This document shows positions 13,801-26,200 of a DNA stretch of 64,000 nt, piece by piece (the first letter of the stretch is position 1; every line of letters starts with the position of its first letter). The DNA is from Nissolia schottii (taxonomy: Eukaryota; Streptophyta; Magnoliopsida; Fabales; Fabaceae). The DNA is taken from assembly GCA_003254905.1 (NCBI GenBank), contig QANU01056638.1, positions 155,717-219,716 on the forward strand. The letters run 5' to 3'. Both the position numbers and the translations under genes were made by a program. The notes under the pieces are model-generated. The model was given only the letters and a program-made list of their open reading frames with translations. It searched no databases and was not told the origin of the DNA.

Positions 13801-15500
13801 GTCTAGAGTGCTCCAATTGTGTATAGGCAGGACCCTCATACCAGTTGCGTATTTTATCATGTATATTTATGTTTAGTGTAAAATAGGTTATGTTTATTCA
13901 AAAAAGAAAAAGTTCTATTGTTTTTAAAGTGCATGTTTTTACAAAAAAACGTTTCAGAGGCTTCTGTAAGGAAACTAGTCCATTGTGTGTCGGTCATGTC
14001 TCTAAGTTGGGATGTGACCAAAGAGAACTCACCAGTCACTACGATGAAGACGAGAAAGCTAAGTACAGTGGTCGGAGATGAGAGAACTGAGAAGGAGTCG
14101 AGGGTCAGAGGCAGTGAAGGAGCCAGCGGACGGAGGTGGTGAGTAACTAGATGAGAGAACTTGAGAGACAGAAAGAGGTAGAGACGATGTCGGTCAGGTG
14201 AGAGTAAGGGTCTAAGGGAAAGGGAGAGAAAAAATGAGGCAATGAGACGGAGGTCGCTAGGTCGGAGAAAGTGAATTGACGGTGACCCGGTGAGGATTTG
14301 AAGGAGAGGGAGAGCCCGGAGAGGAACTGAGGAAGGAAGGGAAGAGTTAGGGATTTTTGGGAAGGGAGGAGATGAACTGATGAGTGATGACGACGAGGTG
14401 AGGAAGTGAACTCAGTGAGGGATTTTAGGATTTTTGATTTTTAGACATTATTTTTTAAAACTATTCGATTGGGCCGGATTTGGTGGATTTGAAATTTTTG
14501 AATCCACCATCCGACCCTTTTAAGAATTTTTTTAGGTTATCCAACTCGCTGACCCGCCAACTGATCCGACTTGATTCGTATACATCAGATTGGACAGATT
14601 TCGCTGATCGACCCGATCCGTGAGCAGCCCTATTGCCAACAACAAATATGAAAGTGACGGTTTACTCAAATAATAATTATTCATCCTTAATATATCCTCG
14701 TACAATTTTTTTAATTGAAATAAATATAAATTTTGCTGACTAATTATGTGAAAGCACTTGTTAATGCTCATAAATAAAAAAAGATTTTAAGTTTTTAATG
14801 CATTCAATGTAATAAAATATTAAAATTTTATTAATTTAATAAAAATTTCTTAAATTTTTAATTAATATAACCTTAAAATATTTGTTAGCGAAATCAATAA
14901 ATATTAAGAACTTCAACTTTTAAAACATTGAATATGTTTAGATTTAACTTCATTTAATATTAAAGAAGATTTATAGTTGAATAGTAACGTTGACTAATGG
15001 CAATTCACGTCAACACATCTTAGCGATGCCCTTTTGATGACAAGTGGCATTTTGAGTGTCATAAGGCGATTGAGTCAAAACCCACAACTCGAACCCCAAC
15101 CCAAGTGCGACTTTAGTCCATACCCAAGCTTGAACCAGCTCAGACCAAGCCCATATTTGAAAAAAGGTGAATGTTGGGCTGACAGTGTATGAAGGCAGAG
15201 ATTGTTAAGGTAAACAAGAGATTGGTGAGGGTACAAGGTGAGGGAAAGGGGAAGGGAGAATATTGAAATGGATTTGGGTGGTGGGTGTGTCATGATTGAT
15301 ATTAAAAGAATGAGTAAATGAATTAGGTTGAGTTTGAGTCATAATTGTGGTCAAACATATTTAGATGGGTAATCTACTGCATAGGATGAACAAAGTTGAA
15401 CTTCAGTTTGACCCGTTATCAGTTAAAGGAGATAACTGACATTAGAGACCAAAATCAAACAAAATAGTATATTAGGAACCAAAATTAAAGAATTTTTTTA

Positions 15501-15810
15501 GGGTTAATACCTTATTTGGTCGCTAGATTATACACTATTGTTTTAGTTGGTCTCTCAACTTAAAAAAGTGTTAGGTTAGTCTATAAACTTTGCAAACGTT
15601 GGGCTCGTTTCCCTAAGTAACAATTGGACATTCATAATATTACATTAAGTAGTTTTTAAACAATCTAACTGTTTTCTCTTGGGATATGGGGTATGGATTA
15701 ATGAGTTAAATGTTTGCAAAGACTAAGACTAACCTACCACTTTTTTTTTTAAATTGAATGATTAACTAGGGCACATGTGTAAAGTCTAGTGACTAAATAG
15801 GGTATTAACG
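15501..15810. mobile_element. Mutator-type MITE with about 100-bp inverted repeats
   Basis: The left arm starts GGGTTAATACC and the right arm ends GGTATTAACG. The arms stay complementary for about 100 bp, through blocks like TAGGTTAGTCT and TTTGCAAAC, leaving a short centre. Flanks ATTTTTTTA and TTTTATTTA agree at 7 of 9 positions, consistent with a decayed 9-bp target duplication. Traces of a second inverted pair (AGAGACCAAAATCAAAC to the left, AGAGGTCAAATTC to the right) suggest it may lie inside another element. Confidence 0.6.
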
Positions 15811-17283
15811 TTTTATTTATTAGAGGTCAAATTCAAAATTCACAATTTATTAGATACTAAAAACTTATTTAAGTCATAATTCTAATACAATATCAAATTA
15901 AATCCTCACAAAGTGGGGTTGAGTCTATTGATAATGGGCTAATCTATCACAATATAATAAATTATGATTTAGATATCAATTGAAAGAGTTGTCCATGATT
16001 AAGTGTCAACAATATTTAAACAAAATTGTCTTCCATGAGAGGATGTGCATATGAGACACCAAGTACCTCTTAGATTACCAATGGTGAGCGAGTGTAATAG
16101 TAGCAAGTTAAACTTCCGGGGAAGATAACTAAAGTTTAAACATACACAAGACAATTGTTAATGGTCTTTTAGTCGCAACATTATACAAAATTGAATAAGT
16201 TAAATCTTAGAAGGATTTTGACATTTGTTAAGAAATCTATAGTAAAAGTATTGAAATCTTTTGGTGCATTGAATTTTTTAAATTTTCATGTTTTTAATGA
16301 ATACTTTTTCTTTTTTTTAAGAGTTTTTGCTAAAAAGTGATAACAAGTGCCCTTTAAGAAAATAAAAAAATGTCAAGTACTTTTTATTGAGAAAACAAAA
16401 ATTATAAGTCTTTGATGTATTAAAGACATTAAAAATATCAAAATATTTTTCCTTTAAGTCCATTAACAAGTCTCTTCACATACCAAAATAATTAAGGCAT
16501 CGCAAATTTGTATTAAAAATCTCATGTCTAAGTAGGAATGACAACGAGGTAAGGGCGAGGGACCACCTCGTGCATCAAAATTTCCCCTTACCCCCCTCAC
16601 TTTATGCCCGTGCAAGTAGCCCGTTTATAATAATTTACTTAACAGATATATGAATTCCCACAAATATTCATGGCTATTCATGGGTACCCACAAATATGAA
16701 AACTTTTTTTTTAAAATTTAATTTTTATTTATTGACAGTATAAATTTTTTTTTTTACACTATCAACTAATAAAATTTTGTCATATTAATATAAATGGTTG
16801 ATTTTCTCTTTCATTCCTTAAAAAGTTATTTATATCAAAAAAATCTGATTAGCTGTGAATAGAAATTAATCTCATCTTACAATATATAAACTTCAACAAA
16901 ATGGTGAAATATTTATATCATTTCTACTGAATGACAAAATTTCCAAGCAAATCAACCGAAACGTGATGCGCTCAAAGCGAGTCAGTGGTGTCCGATCTCA
17001 AATTACAAAGCCTCTTCTTGTCGTCAATAAGCAACAACCATCGCATTCATCCACCGTAACTAACTAGCACACCACACACACTCATTAAGTAAACACCGCA
17101 AGTCTCATCATAATCAAAACCCCAAGCCTCTCCCATTCCACTCCCTTGCTCCTCCATTCTCAACCGCTGCTACTACATCACCACCACAAGCTCAGATCTC
17201 ACTCGCGGCCTAACAAGCGCGTGACCGCACTCGCCCCTCGCCGTGGTGGAACATGGGACTGGATCTCGGCGAGTATCGTTGAG
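15811..17283. other. intergenic AT-rich sequence and VPS50 5' region
   Basis: No gene is seen before the VPS50 first exon. Around 16530 the sequence TAGGAATGACAACGAGG followed by GC-rich text looks like one end of a hAT-type element whose partner end I cannot find. The sequence from about 17030 to 17283 is C-rich and probably the VPS50 5' UTR. Confidence 0.4.
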
Positions 17284-20200
17284 ATGCAGCCGAACCTGTT
17301 CCCGTTTGGCAGCGTTCTTGGGAATCCGTTCATACTGAGCAACATTAATGGCGATCTGAGCGAGGGGATCGACGGCTCTAATAGGGTTTTCTTCCTTCTC
17401 CCTTTCTTCTTGCTCTCACAGGGAGGAGCCATGGATCTCTCCAAGGTGGGGGAAAAGATCTTGAGCTCCGTTAGGTCCGCCAGGTCCCTCGGCTTGATCC
17501 CTTCCATTTCCGATCGCCCCGAGGTAAATCGCTGATTTGATTTGATTTGATGAATGATTTATTCGATGTTTTTTTGTTTTTGATTTTGGAATTTTTGAGT
17601 TTGTGCTTTTGGTTCTGGATAATGCCGTTCGATTGGGTTCTGGACCTGTTAGGTTAGGATTTAGGAATCGGGTTAATGTGTTAATTGTTGCGTTGACGCC
17701 GAGTTTCAAATTTGGTGATGAATTGCGGAATTCTAGTTTTGATGTTGTTGGTGAGCTTATACTGAATCTGTTTATACTAAGTCACTTTGATTCGGCATGG
17801 TGATGAAACCGTGAGATCATTAGCACCCAAGTCTTGTGTCAGTATTTGAGGTTGGCAACATGGACCAGACGACACAATAGTGTTTTGTTGTGGAAAATTG
17901 TGAGATACTACTGAAATTGATGCACTGTGATGGGTCTCTGCGACTGCATTATTGACTTCAATTTAAAGCCTTGCATGATATAAATTATGTGAAGGGGCAA
18001 ATGAAAAGAGGCTTAAATGTTGAACTCCTTCTGTTTATAGGGAAGATCAAATAGTTTGTTTGCGTGGCTTGTTTATTCTAGAGGAGGAAAATGGGGGGAG
18101 GGGTGTAAGAATTTGTATGGATAGGGTAGAGTTGTGTTCCTATTCTGAGGTTAAAATGTGTAAGCAATTTCTTAGAGGGATTTAGGTAAGGCGACCAAAA
18201 AATGGGTGCTCATCAAAATTACCAATGTAAATTTCCTACAGGAAGCAATTAGAAGTGAAACTGGAAACTCAAGAAGGTTTGATTTTACATGTATTTTATA
18301 TGGAGTTCCAATAATATCTTGAGTGTGGATTTCTTCCATGTGATTCATCTTCAATTACTGTAGCTATAATAATTTTAAGAAGTATTTTAATTGCAAACTG
18401 AGGTTTTGTCCTTGCTTTTTTATTGAATGATTGAATCTTTCTCTGCAATTTGGGAATACTTCTGTCACATTGTTATTGCAACTCTTGTCAGGAAATTTGT
18501 TTTAATATTGCAGTAGTCATGTTTAGTGTGGCTGAAGAATTTGTAAACTTAGATTGATGCTATTGTTCAGAAAAATGATAATCCTGCATTCTTGATAACT
18601 TAGTGGTCTACAAATATTTCGAACATCTGTTGCAATTTCATCCTTAAGCCCAATGGTGGACCTAGTAGTGAATGCTATCTGTAGTTATCCTGCTGTTCAT
18701 ATTCAAATACTTGCTGGTATTTGCAGAATGAAATCCTTGTTTGATTTGGGAAATAGAGTCATTTTTCATGTTTTATAAATCTTGTTGAACAGGTTCCAGC
18801 CCGAGCTGCTGCTGCAGCTGCTGTGGCTCGTGCTCTTGCAGGATTGCCTCCCCATCAGAGGTATAATCTTTCAAGTTCAGAAGAACTGAGTTCAATATAT
18901 GGGAGCAGACCTCATGGACAAGTTGTGGAGGAACTAGAGGATGGATTTTATGATGAGGTGCCGCTTGCCTGTATCACTTTAGTTTCAATTGCATTCTGAT
19001 ATTTTCTTGCAACCTCCCTAGTGACAGAGATTGTTGTGTTTTGTGGAGGCTATGTTGCTTAATCTGGAGAGATACTTCTACATGTATCCATGATTATTGA
19101 AAGATGGTAGATAAGCTATCTTGTATAAGTTTCTGAATATTTACCTGAATATTACAAAGGAGTATAGTATTCTCCTTTGTAAGAATTAGTCTTGCAGCCT
19201 TACAAGATGATATTACACTTCATATTAGAAAGTTCCATATGCAAACTTCTCCCTTGCTAATATTTAATAACCCCTGTATTTATGACTGAGCATCTGGCAG
19301 TGGGAATACGTATCCATTTGTTGTCGCAATTTCTCTGATTGGGAATTTATTTCTTTTGATCTTTGTCTCATTTGCAAACCCTTCTCTTGTTGGCATAATA
19401 TTATTGAATAAGTTTTATACTTCATATTTCTACTGATGATAGAAATATGCTACTATAAACAACAACAATCCAGCCTTGTCCTACTATGTGGGGTTAGTTA
19501 CATGGTCAAACAACCATAGTGTCCTATCGTAAACCATGTCTATAGACAAGCTATTAAAATTTAAATATTTCTTAGTGGTTTTGCCTATAGTTTTTCTCCG
19601 TCTCCCTCTATCTCTAGCAATTAGGCTACCTTCCATGTTTAGAAAAAGAAGGAAAATATTCGATGACATAAATATTGTGCTATAAATATTGACAAAGAGG
19701 CTATTCCCTTGTTCCATAAAAAATTTCTCTTCATGTTTGCTCTCCCTTGATATTATTTAAAATTTACTTGTATTTCATCACTATGAATAATGAGGTGAAT
19801 GAGTTCTTTGCAAATGTTACTAAAATCTTTTATAAATACCTTCATGCAGGACTTTGACCCAGTTAGGCATGTTTTAGAGCATGTTCCAGCTGAAGATAAT
19901 GAGCTAACTTATTTTGAAAAACAGGTAGAGTTCATTTTTCCCAATCTTGCTATTAGTGAAGCATGTTTTTCCTCTTTCTTATCATTAATGGTGAAAGGTT
20001 CTCTGCTGTGGCATTCTTCTGCTCAACAAAAAATAGTGGCATCCATTCTGTTACTTGTGAGCTTGGTATAAACTTAATGTTTCTTATAAAAAGTTATTAG
20101 TGGCAGATACTAAACGTTCTAAAATGTACTGCTTTAAATACCCTTTAATGTGAGCATTGCAGTTCTGTACTGTTCACTTGGGTTTCATGATATTATGATT

Positions 20201-23200
20201 ACTTATTTGTTGGTTCCATTCTTCCCCTTTAAACTGTAGAATGTAGAAGGAAAAATGTAGCCCACTTTGTTCTTTTATATATTTTTTTGGTTTTTAATAT
20301 AATTGTCAATGCAAACTTGTCATTCTTCGGCTGGTTAATTTCTCTCTCTGTTGATGATCTCTGTGGAGGAGGATGATTGAGATTGTTTATTGTTAGGAAT
20401 TAGGATTAGAAACAATTGGTAGTTTGTTATTTTATGTCTATTGCTCTATGCTTTCATGGGAAATTTTGGTCACTTGTATTTAATTGTTGTTGTGGTTCCA
20501 ACATTGCTTTACTTAAAATGGATGTGGTAGTTTATTGTGGTTGTCTCTTAGGCAGAAATAAAAATACGGAATCTGGAAGGCCATTTCTTTGCTTGAACCG
20601 CTTAGCGGGAGGAATAGCTTAGGAGTGCCGATGGTGGAGGGGATTCTCCTTACTGAGTTTGAAACATCACTATGATCTCAGCTTGATTGACTGGAGTCTC
20701 ATGTGCTTAATGTTACTTTTTTAACTAAGTTATTCTCTATATTGTTTGATGCTCGGGCATGTCATAAGCCTACCTGTGGTTAATTAAGTAATTGCGGTCT
20801 AAGCCATACATGCAACTGTTCTATCTTCTGTATATCTTCTAATTGGCTGAGAAGATTAAACACTACTATGTTAATATATATATCTTTTAATGTCTTTTCA
20901 TTGTTTATTTTGTTAGTAATCTTATGATTGTATGGTATTTATAAAGGGTAGTACATGAAGCTTTTGGTTGCTTATTATTATTATTATTATTATTATTATT
21001 TATTTATTTTTTTATTTATTTTTTTATTTATTTTTTTATTTTTTTTAAAATCTTGTGGCTATGTATGCTCAAGAATCTTTATAATTTTTTTTTTCCCTGT
21101 GTGAATCTTGCTAGTTGATTGAGTTAGTTTGTATTTTCCTGTTACATGTTATCAATTCTCTTATTAAGATGCTTGATCTTGGATTTTGTCACATAGGCTG
21201 CCCTTAGATTGGCCCAACTGGATAGAGTAGCAGAGCGTTTATCTCGGCATGTTATGCAGAATCATGAAGTAATGGGTAAGTTCATGAGGTGAATTTAGAG
21301 AATTGACCACCTCCACTTTGCAAGTGTCAGTACATGAGGTTATGCATGTCAGATATTTTGTTTTCTGCTTTCCACTCTCTTTACTTATTTTGAGGTTGCC
21401 AATTTTTGATTGCCTGGTTATCTCATCAATTATTTTATAAAATATGTTATTTACCTCTTCGACTGACCTAAAACTGTTTAAATATTTGAGTAAATGAATT
21501 TGGAAGAATGAGGCATCATTTCTGGTTTAAATAATCAACATTTTTGGTCCATGTTCATTGATAAATTGGGAAGTTGGGTCCATGCAACTTTCTCGCAGTT
21601 GCCATCCCTGGATGACTTGGTTGATTATAAAGTTTTAGAATTAGGAGCTGATACTTACTTTTGGCCAGTGAAGGGGATGGATTTGGTCCGAGAATTAGAA
21701 AAAGACTTGAGAATTGCAAACGTCATCTGCATGGTAAGCATTATTATAGCTGTCAATAAATATTACTCTTACAATTTTGCTTTATCTGTCTGTTGCTGCA
21801 TTCTTTTCAATGGTTTTGCAGAATGGTAGAAGACACTTGACGTCATCTACGAATGAGGTTTCAAGGGATCTCATTGTGAATTCTTATTCAAAAAAGAAAC
21901 AAGCTCTTATGGTATTTCTATCTCTCTCTCTCTCTCTCTATCTATCTATACATTCATACACCGTCCCAAGGTTTTGTTTAAATGTCTTTATGCTTAATTT
22001 CCCCTTTTTTTCGTGACCTTGTTTTGTTATGTGTTGTAAAAACTGATTTCTTGTTACTCATGAGTTGTTATAGGTGATATAAACTAGAAAACTTATCTTG
22101 TAGATTTTATCCAAAAAAAAATTATAGCTTGTAGTGATAACTTCACAAATGCATCATTTTTCACTTATAGGACATGCTTCCAGTCTTGACTGAGCTTCGG
22201 CGTGCATTGGACATGCAATCAACTCTTGAATCTCTTGTGGAGGAAGGAAATTACTGCAAAGTAAGCTTCAAAGTTCTAAATATGTTTTAACATGCAGATT
22301 GTGGCCAATTACTCCCAATTACTCCCTACTTTGCAGTCTTATATATATATATATATATATTATTTTAACATGTTAGCTGCTTCTATGATGTTTATTTTTT
22401 ATGTTGATCATTATGCAGGCATTTCAAGTCCTGTCTGAGTATTTGCAACTCTTAGATAGTTTATCAGAACTTTCAGCAATACAAGAGATGAGTCGGGGTG
22501 TGGAGGTGAACTTTAAATGACTATTAGCAAAAATTTAGCAAGATATATTTAGCACTGTGATATTCTTAATATTTTCTTTACATGTTAAGAACTTGCATAA
22601 TTGAATCCATAACTTATGGTACTTTATGCATTCCTGATGATAATGTAGAGCATGTGTGTCATTAACTGTTTGAATATTTGTGTAATTAACTGTTTAAGTT
22701 ATCTCTATCTTATTATTATTAATGTAGGTTTGGCTGGGAAGAACTTTACAGAAGCTGGATGCTCTTTTATTGGGAGTATGCCAGGAATTCAAGGAAGATG
22801 GCTATATAACCGTGAGTGTCGATTTTTTCCCCCCTAGAAATTGGTTGGTTGTTCTATTCATATGGAGCAAGTGTGGGGTATTTAATGTCTAGAGTGAGCC
22901 TATAAACTTGTTATGTTTGCTTTTCTGCTTCATTGTGTTTGGAAAATAAAAAATAAGCTCTGAACTTAAAACTAGTTTCATATATTGTTATAAAGTTGAC
23001 CTGGTTGAAATAATTTGTATGACATTTTGTTTTGTGAATCTTGATGATGGTGATTCTTTTTATTTTCTTGGCATTTCTCATAAAATACAAAGGAGGGGAA
23101 GACAAATATTGAAAATTTTGGTCCAAATAAAAATCTCATTTAAGTAAAAACCAGTTTTGCATTAGATTTTGTTTGAACTTGCTTTGGTTTAAAACTGATT

Positions 23201-26200
23201 CGATGAGAACTGATTTTTCCGAATTTTCAAGTGATTGCCAAGCTTGTGATTTCGTCTGGATTTTAGCAAACGCTCTGCAGTATGTTGATGTTTGCTTTAT
23301 CATTACATGTATGTTCATGTGCTATGATATGCTGGCATGTGCTTCAAGATATGACAATAATTTCCAGCCGTGATTTATTTATAGTCTGATCTTCAGCTAC
23401 TTTTTAATTTATTATTTGATGGAAGTAATCACCAGCAACATATGACATGTTTCTTTGCCGTCCCATTTATGGTATATATGTAGGCAGAGGTTGGTATTGG
23501 ATTATTGGAAATATATTGTAAATGAAATAACACAAGATGAGGTGATACAGGTAATTGATGCATATGCATTAATAGGGGATACTGCCGGTCTTGCTGAAAA
23601 GATACAGAGTTTCTTCATGCAAGAAGTTATATCAGAAACACACTCTGTGTTAAAGGATATTGTGCATGAGGTATGGCAGTACATTTTCTTGCCTTCTTTC
23701 TAGTTAGTATCATTTGTATTTTGTGATTGTTCAGAAAGCAGGGGGTTTACTAGTATCTTCTCTCTATTTCTTTTCCAATAAAATAGTATCTTTTCCCTAC
23801 TTAGTAAGTGAACTAAATTGAGTGTGGAGCTGTAGCTCATTGTATAGCAACAAAGGTAATCTATGTAATTACCTTCTCGACATTTTTCATAATGTCAATG
23901 GTATAGCAAGAAAGGTATTCTATGTAATTACCTTCTGGGCTGCTTCTTTATGGATGGATGTCCTTCTACACATTTTTAATTATGCTACAACTCTATTTTA
24001 TTTTTATATATATAAAAAAAAAAAGAAACAGAAAATATGCTACCACTGTACCATTACCACTTTTCATGAATTTCATATAAACATATGGACATAGGGATTG
24101 CTGGAGCTTAATGGTGTTACTCTTAGTTTACATATATTGGTTCGAGTGAGGATCGATAGAACTCAGTTCCTCACTCCAAAGGATAGAAAAGGGCAAGATA
24201 AATGCTTATGATAATTGATGTTTTAAGGCCCCCAAACAATAATACTAGCTTTAGCAATACGATCACATTAAGTTTTGTTTGCTTGATTTAAAGGACTGCC
24301 ATTTTTTTTTTCTCTTTCAATAAAACTTAACTGACTCTGTTAGGCAAACAGTAGTTTTAGGCATGTGGGGATAAGGCCCATAAGGCACCTGACAACCATA
24401 TGGACAGGGACACAGGGTGGGGACTATGGAATATTCACTCAACGGGCATAACAGATATTGCACATGGATGGTGTGAGTGTGATTAAAAGCTGAAAAAAAG
24501 GGGGGCGGGGTTATGAAGGAAGGCAATCTAGTCATGGAGTGACGAAATTGGGGCCTTGGGGCAGGGAAGAACAGACCCATAAAATTGTACTGGGTTTCAT
24601 TCATTTTGTGTTTTTCATTGTAATGAAGAGGGGCTTTCCCTATTTTAAGGAACTAAACTCCGCTGTTTCTAACCAGTAAAAATCAGTTCCTATCAGACTC
24701 ACTTAATTAGTATGCTTTTGCAGGATGAGGAGGGTGTTTCGCAAAATAGTAGGTACTTTTTCTTCTGTAAGCGTATTTACCATCCTTTTAATCAATAATT
24801 TGACCCCTTTTTTTTAATTTTATATTAGATTGGCTTAAATGTTGCTTTTTCAATTTCAGGCTCACTTACAGCGATCTATGCCTTCAAATACCCGATTCTA
24901 AGTTTAGGCAGTGCTTATTAAGAACATTGGCTGTTCTATTTGACCTTATGCATTCGTACCATGAAATTATGGATTTTCATCTAGATAGAAAGGTAAATTT
25001 GTTGTTCTTCCTAAGTATAACATATTCTTACCCATTCATTATGTATTTTCCCCCTTCTGCTTTGTGCAATCAAATATTCCTGTCATGTGGACTAAAGTTG
25101 TCTCAAATTTGGCATCTATTTATTTGTTTAAATTACTTTGCAATGGTGAGAGATAAAATTCATTCTTGGACTTCCACGTAATAACAGCTTAATCCCTAGT
25201 TTTATGAGATCTTCAAATCCAGAAATGATCTCATTCAACATTGATTGAGCAAAGCATTGTTCAGTGATAAAGCACTCTTGTCACAGTTCACAAAAAATTA
25301 GTATTTTAAATATGTATCCGTTATCCAGTCTTGAGATTGGGAAGAAAGCTATTCATATTGAATGCTGTAATGGAAACAGTAATAATCAAGAAAATTGGTG
25401 AATAATGAAGAAGTTGTACAGGAAATGAAAATGAGGATTAGTAATGATAAGTAACACTGGGTTTTCAAGAGACCTAGTTCTCTCGCTATGTAATTTCTGG
25501 CCTTGGTGCATTCTCCCAACCCCCAATCCCCTTCTTGCCCATCAATTAATCAATTCCATATCTAATTCAGAGGTGGCAGATTTGATTACATTCCCGACCC
25601 CTTTCTCTTTAAGATATTTCTTAGTGTACACCCTGTGATAAGATTGTTTTTTATTCTTAGGTGCACTACCATGTCCCACCTCACCAATTTCTACCCATGG
25701 ACCATCTTGGGCAATGACAATGCATTCACGATTACAGAGTCTATAGTTGGTTGATATATGCTATTTAGTCTAATGCATATTGTCAATTTTAATCTCAGGA
25801 ATCAGCAGCACAAACTTCAAGTAGGTGCAATGAAGACATTTCCTGTAGTCTAGGTGAGGCCCAAGAAGTTGATTCAGATGAAAGAGGCTACGGCAATTGT
25901 AGAGAGGAATCTGAGACAACCAGCTCACTCACTGAACCTGCTGGTTCCCCATACACTGATTCTGACAATGCCGTTAATGGGGATAGAAAGGAGGATATTG
26001 GAGCATCAAGCATTGAATCTCCATGGTACCATCTTCGCAAAGAAGCTACAGCATTTGTTTCACAAACCCTTCAAAGAGGACGCAAGAATCTGTGGCATCT
26101 CACGGCAAGTCGTGTGTCAGTATTGCTTTCTTCTGCTGCAGCTTGTTCTGCAAGCATTCATCAATTCTTGAAAAATTATGAAGATCTCAGTGTCTTCATA

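Larger units (their letters stand above)
11415..14632. mobile_element. non-autonomous hAT-type element, 3.2 kb, with near-perfect 8-bp target duplication
   Basis: The left end begins TAGGTTGCTCAGATCGGATC. The right end, read on the other strand, begins TAGGGCTGCTCACGGATCGG, so the termini are imperfect inverted repeats of the TAGGG...-type plant hAT form. The flanks are TTGTCAAC at 11407-11414 and TTGCCAAC at 14633-14640: an 8-bp duplication with one difference, as expected for hAT. No transposase-like reading frame is visible, so it is non-autonomous. The interior carries LTR-like sequence (about 12154-13800) and a purine-rich block (14050-14420). Confidence 0.7.

Noticed and set aside
24335..24600. 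GC-richer patch in a VPS50 intron as a captured exon
   Set aside because: Its frames show no conserved motif, and the VPS50 frame closes without it.
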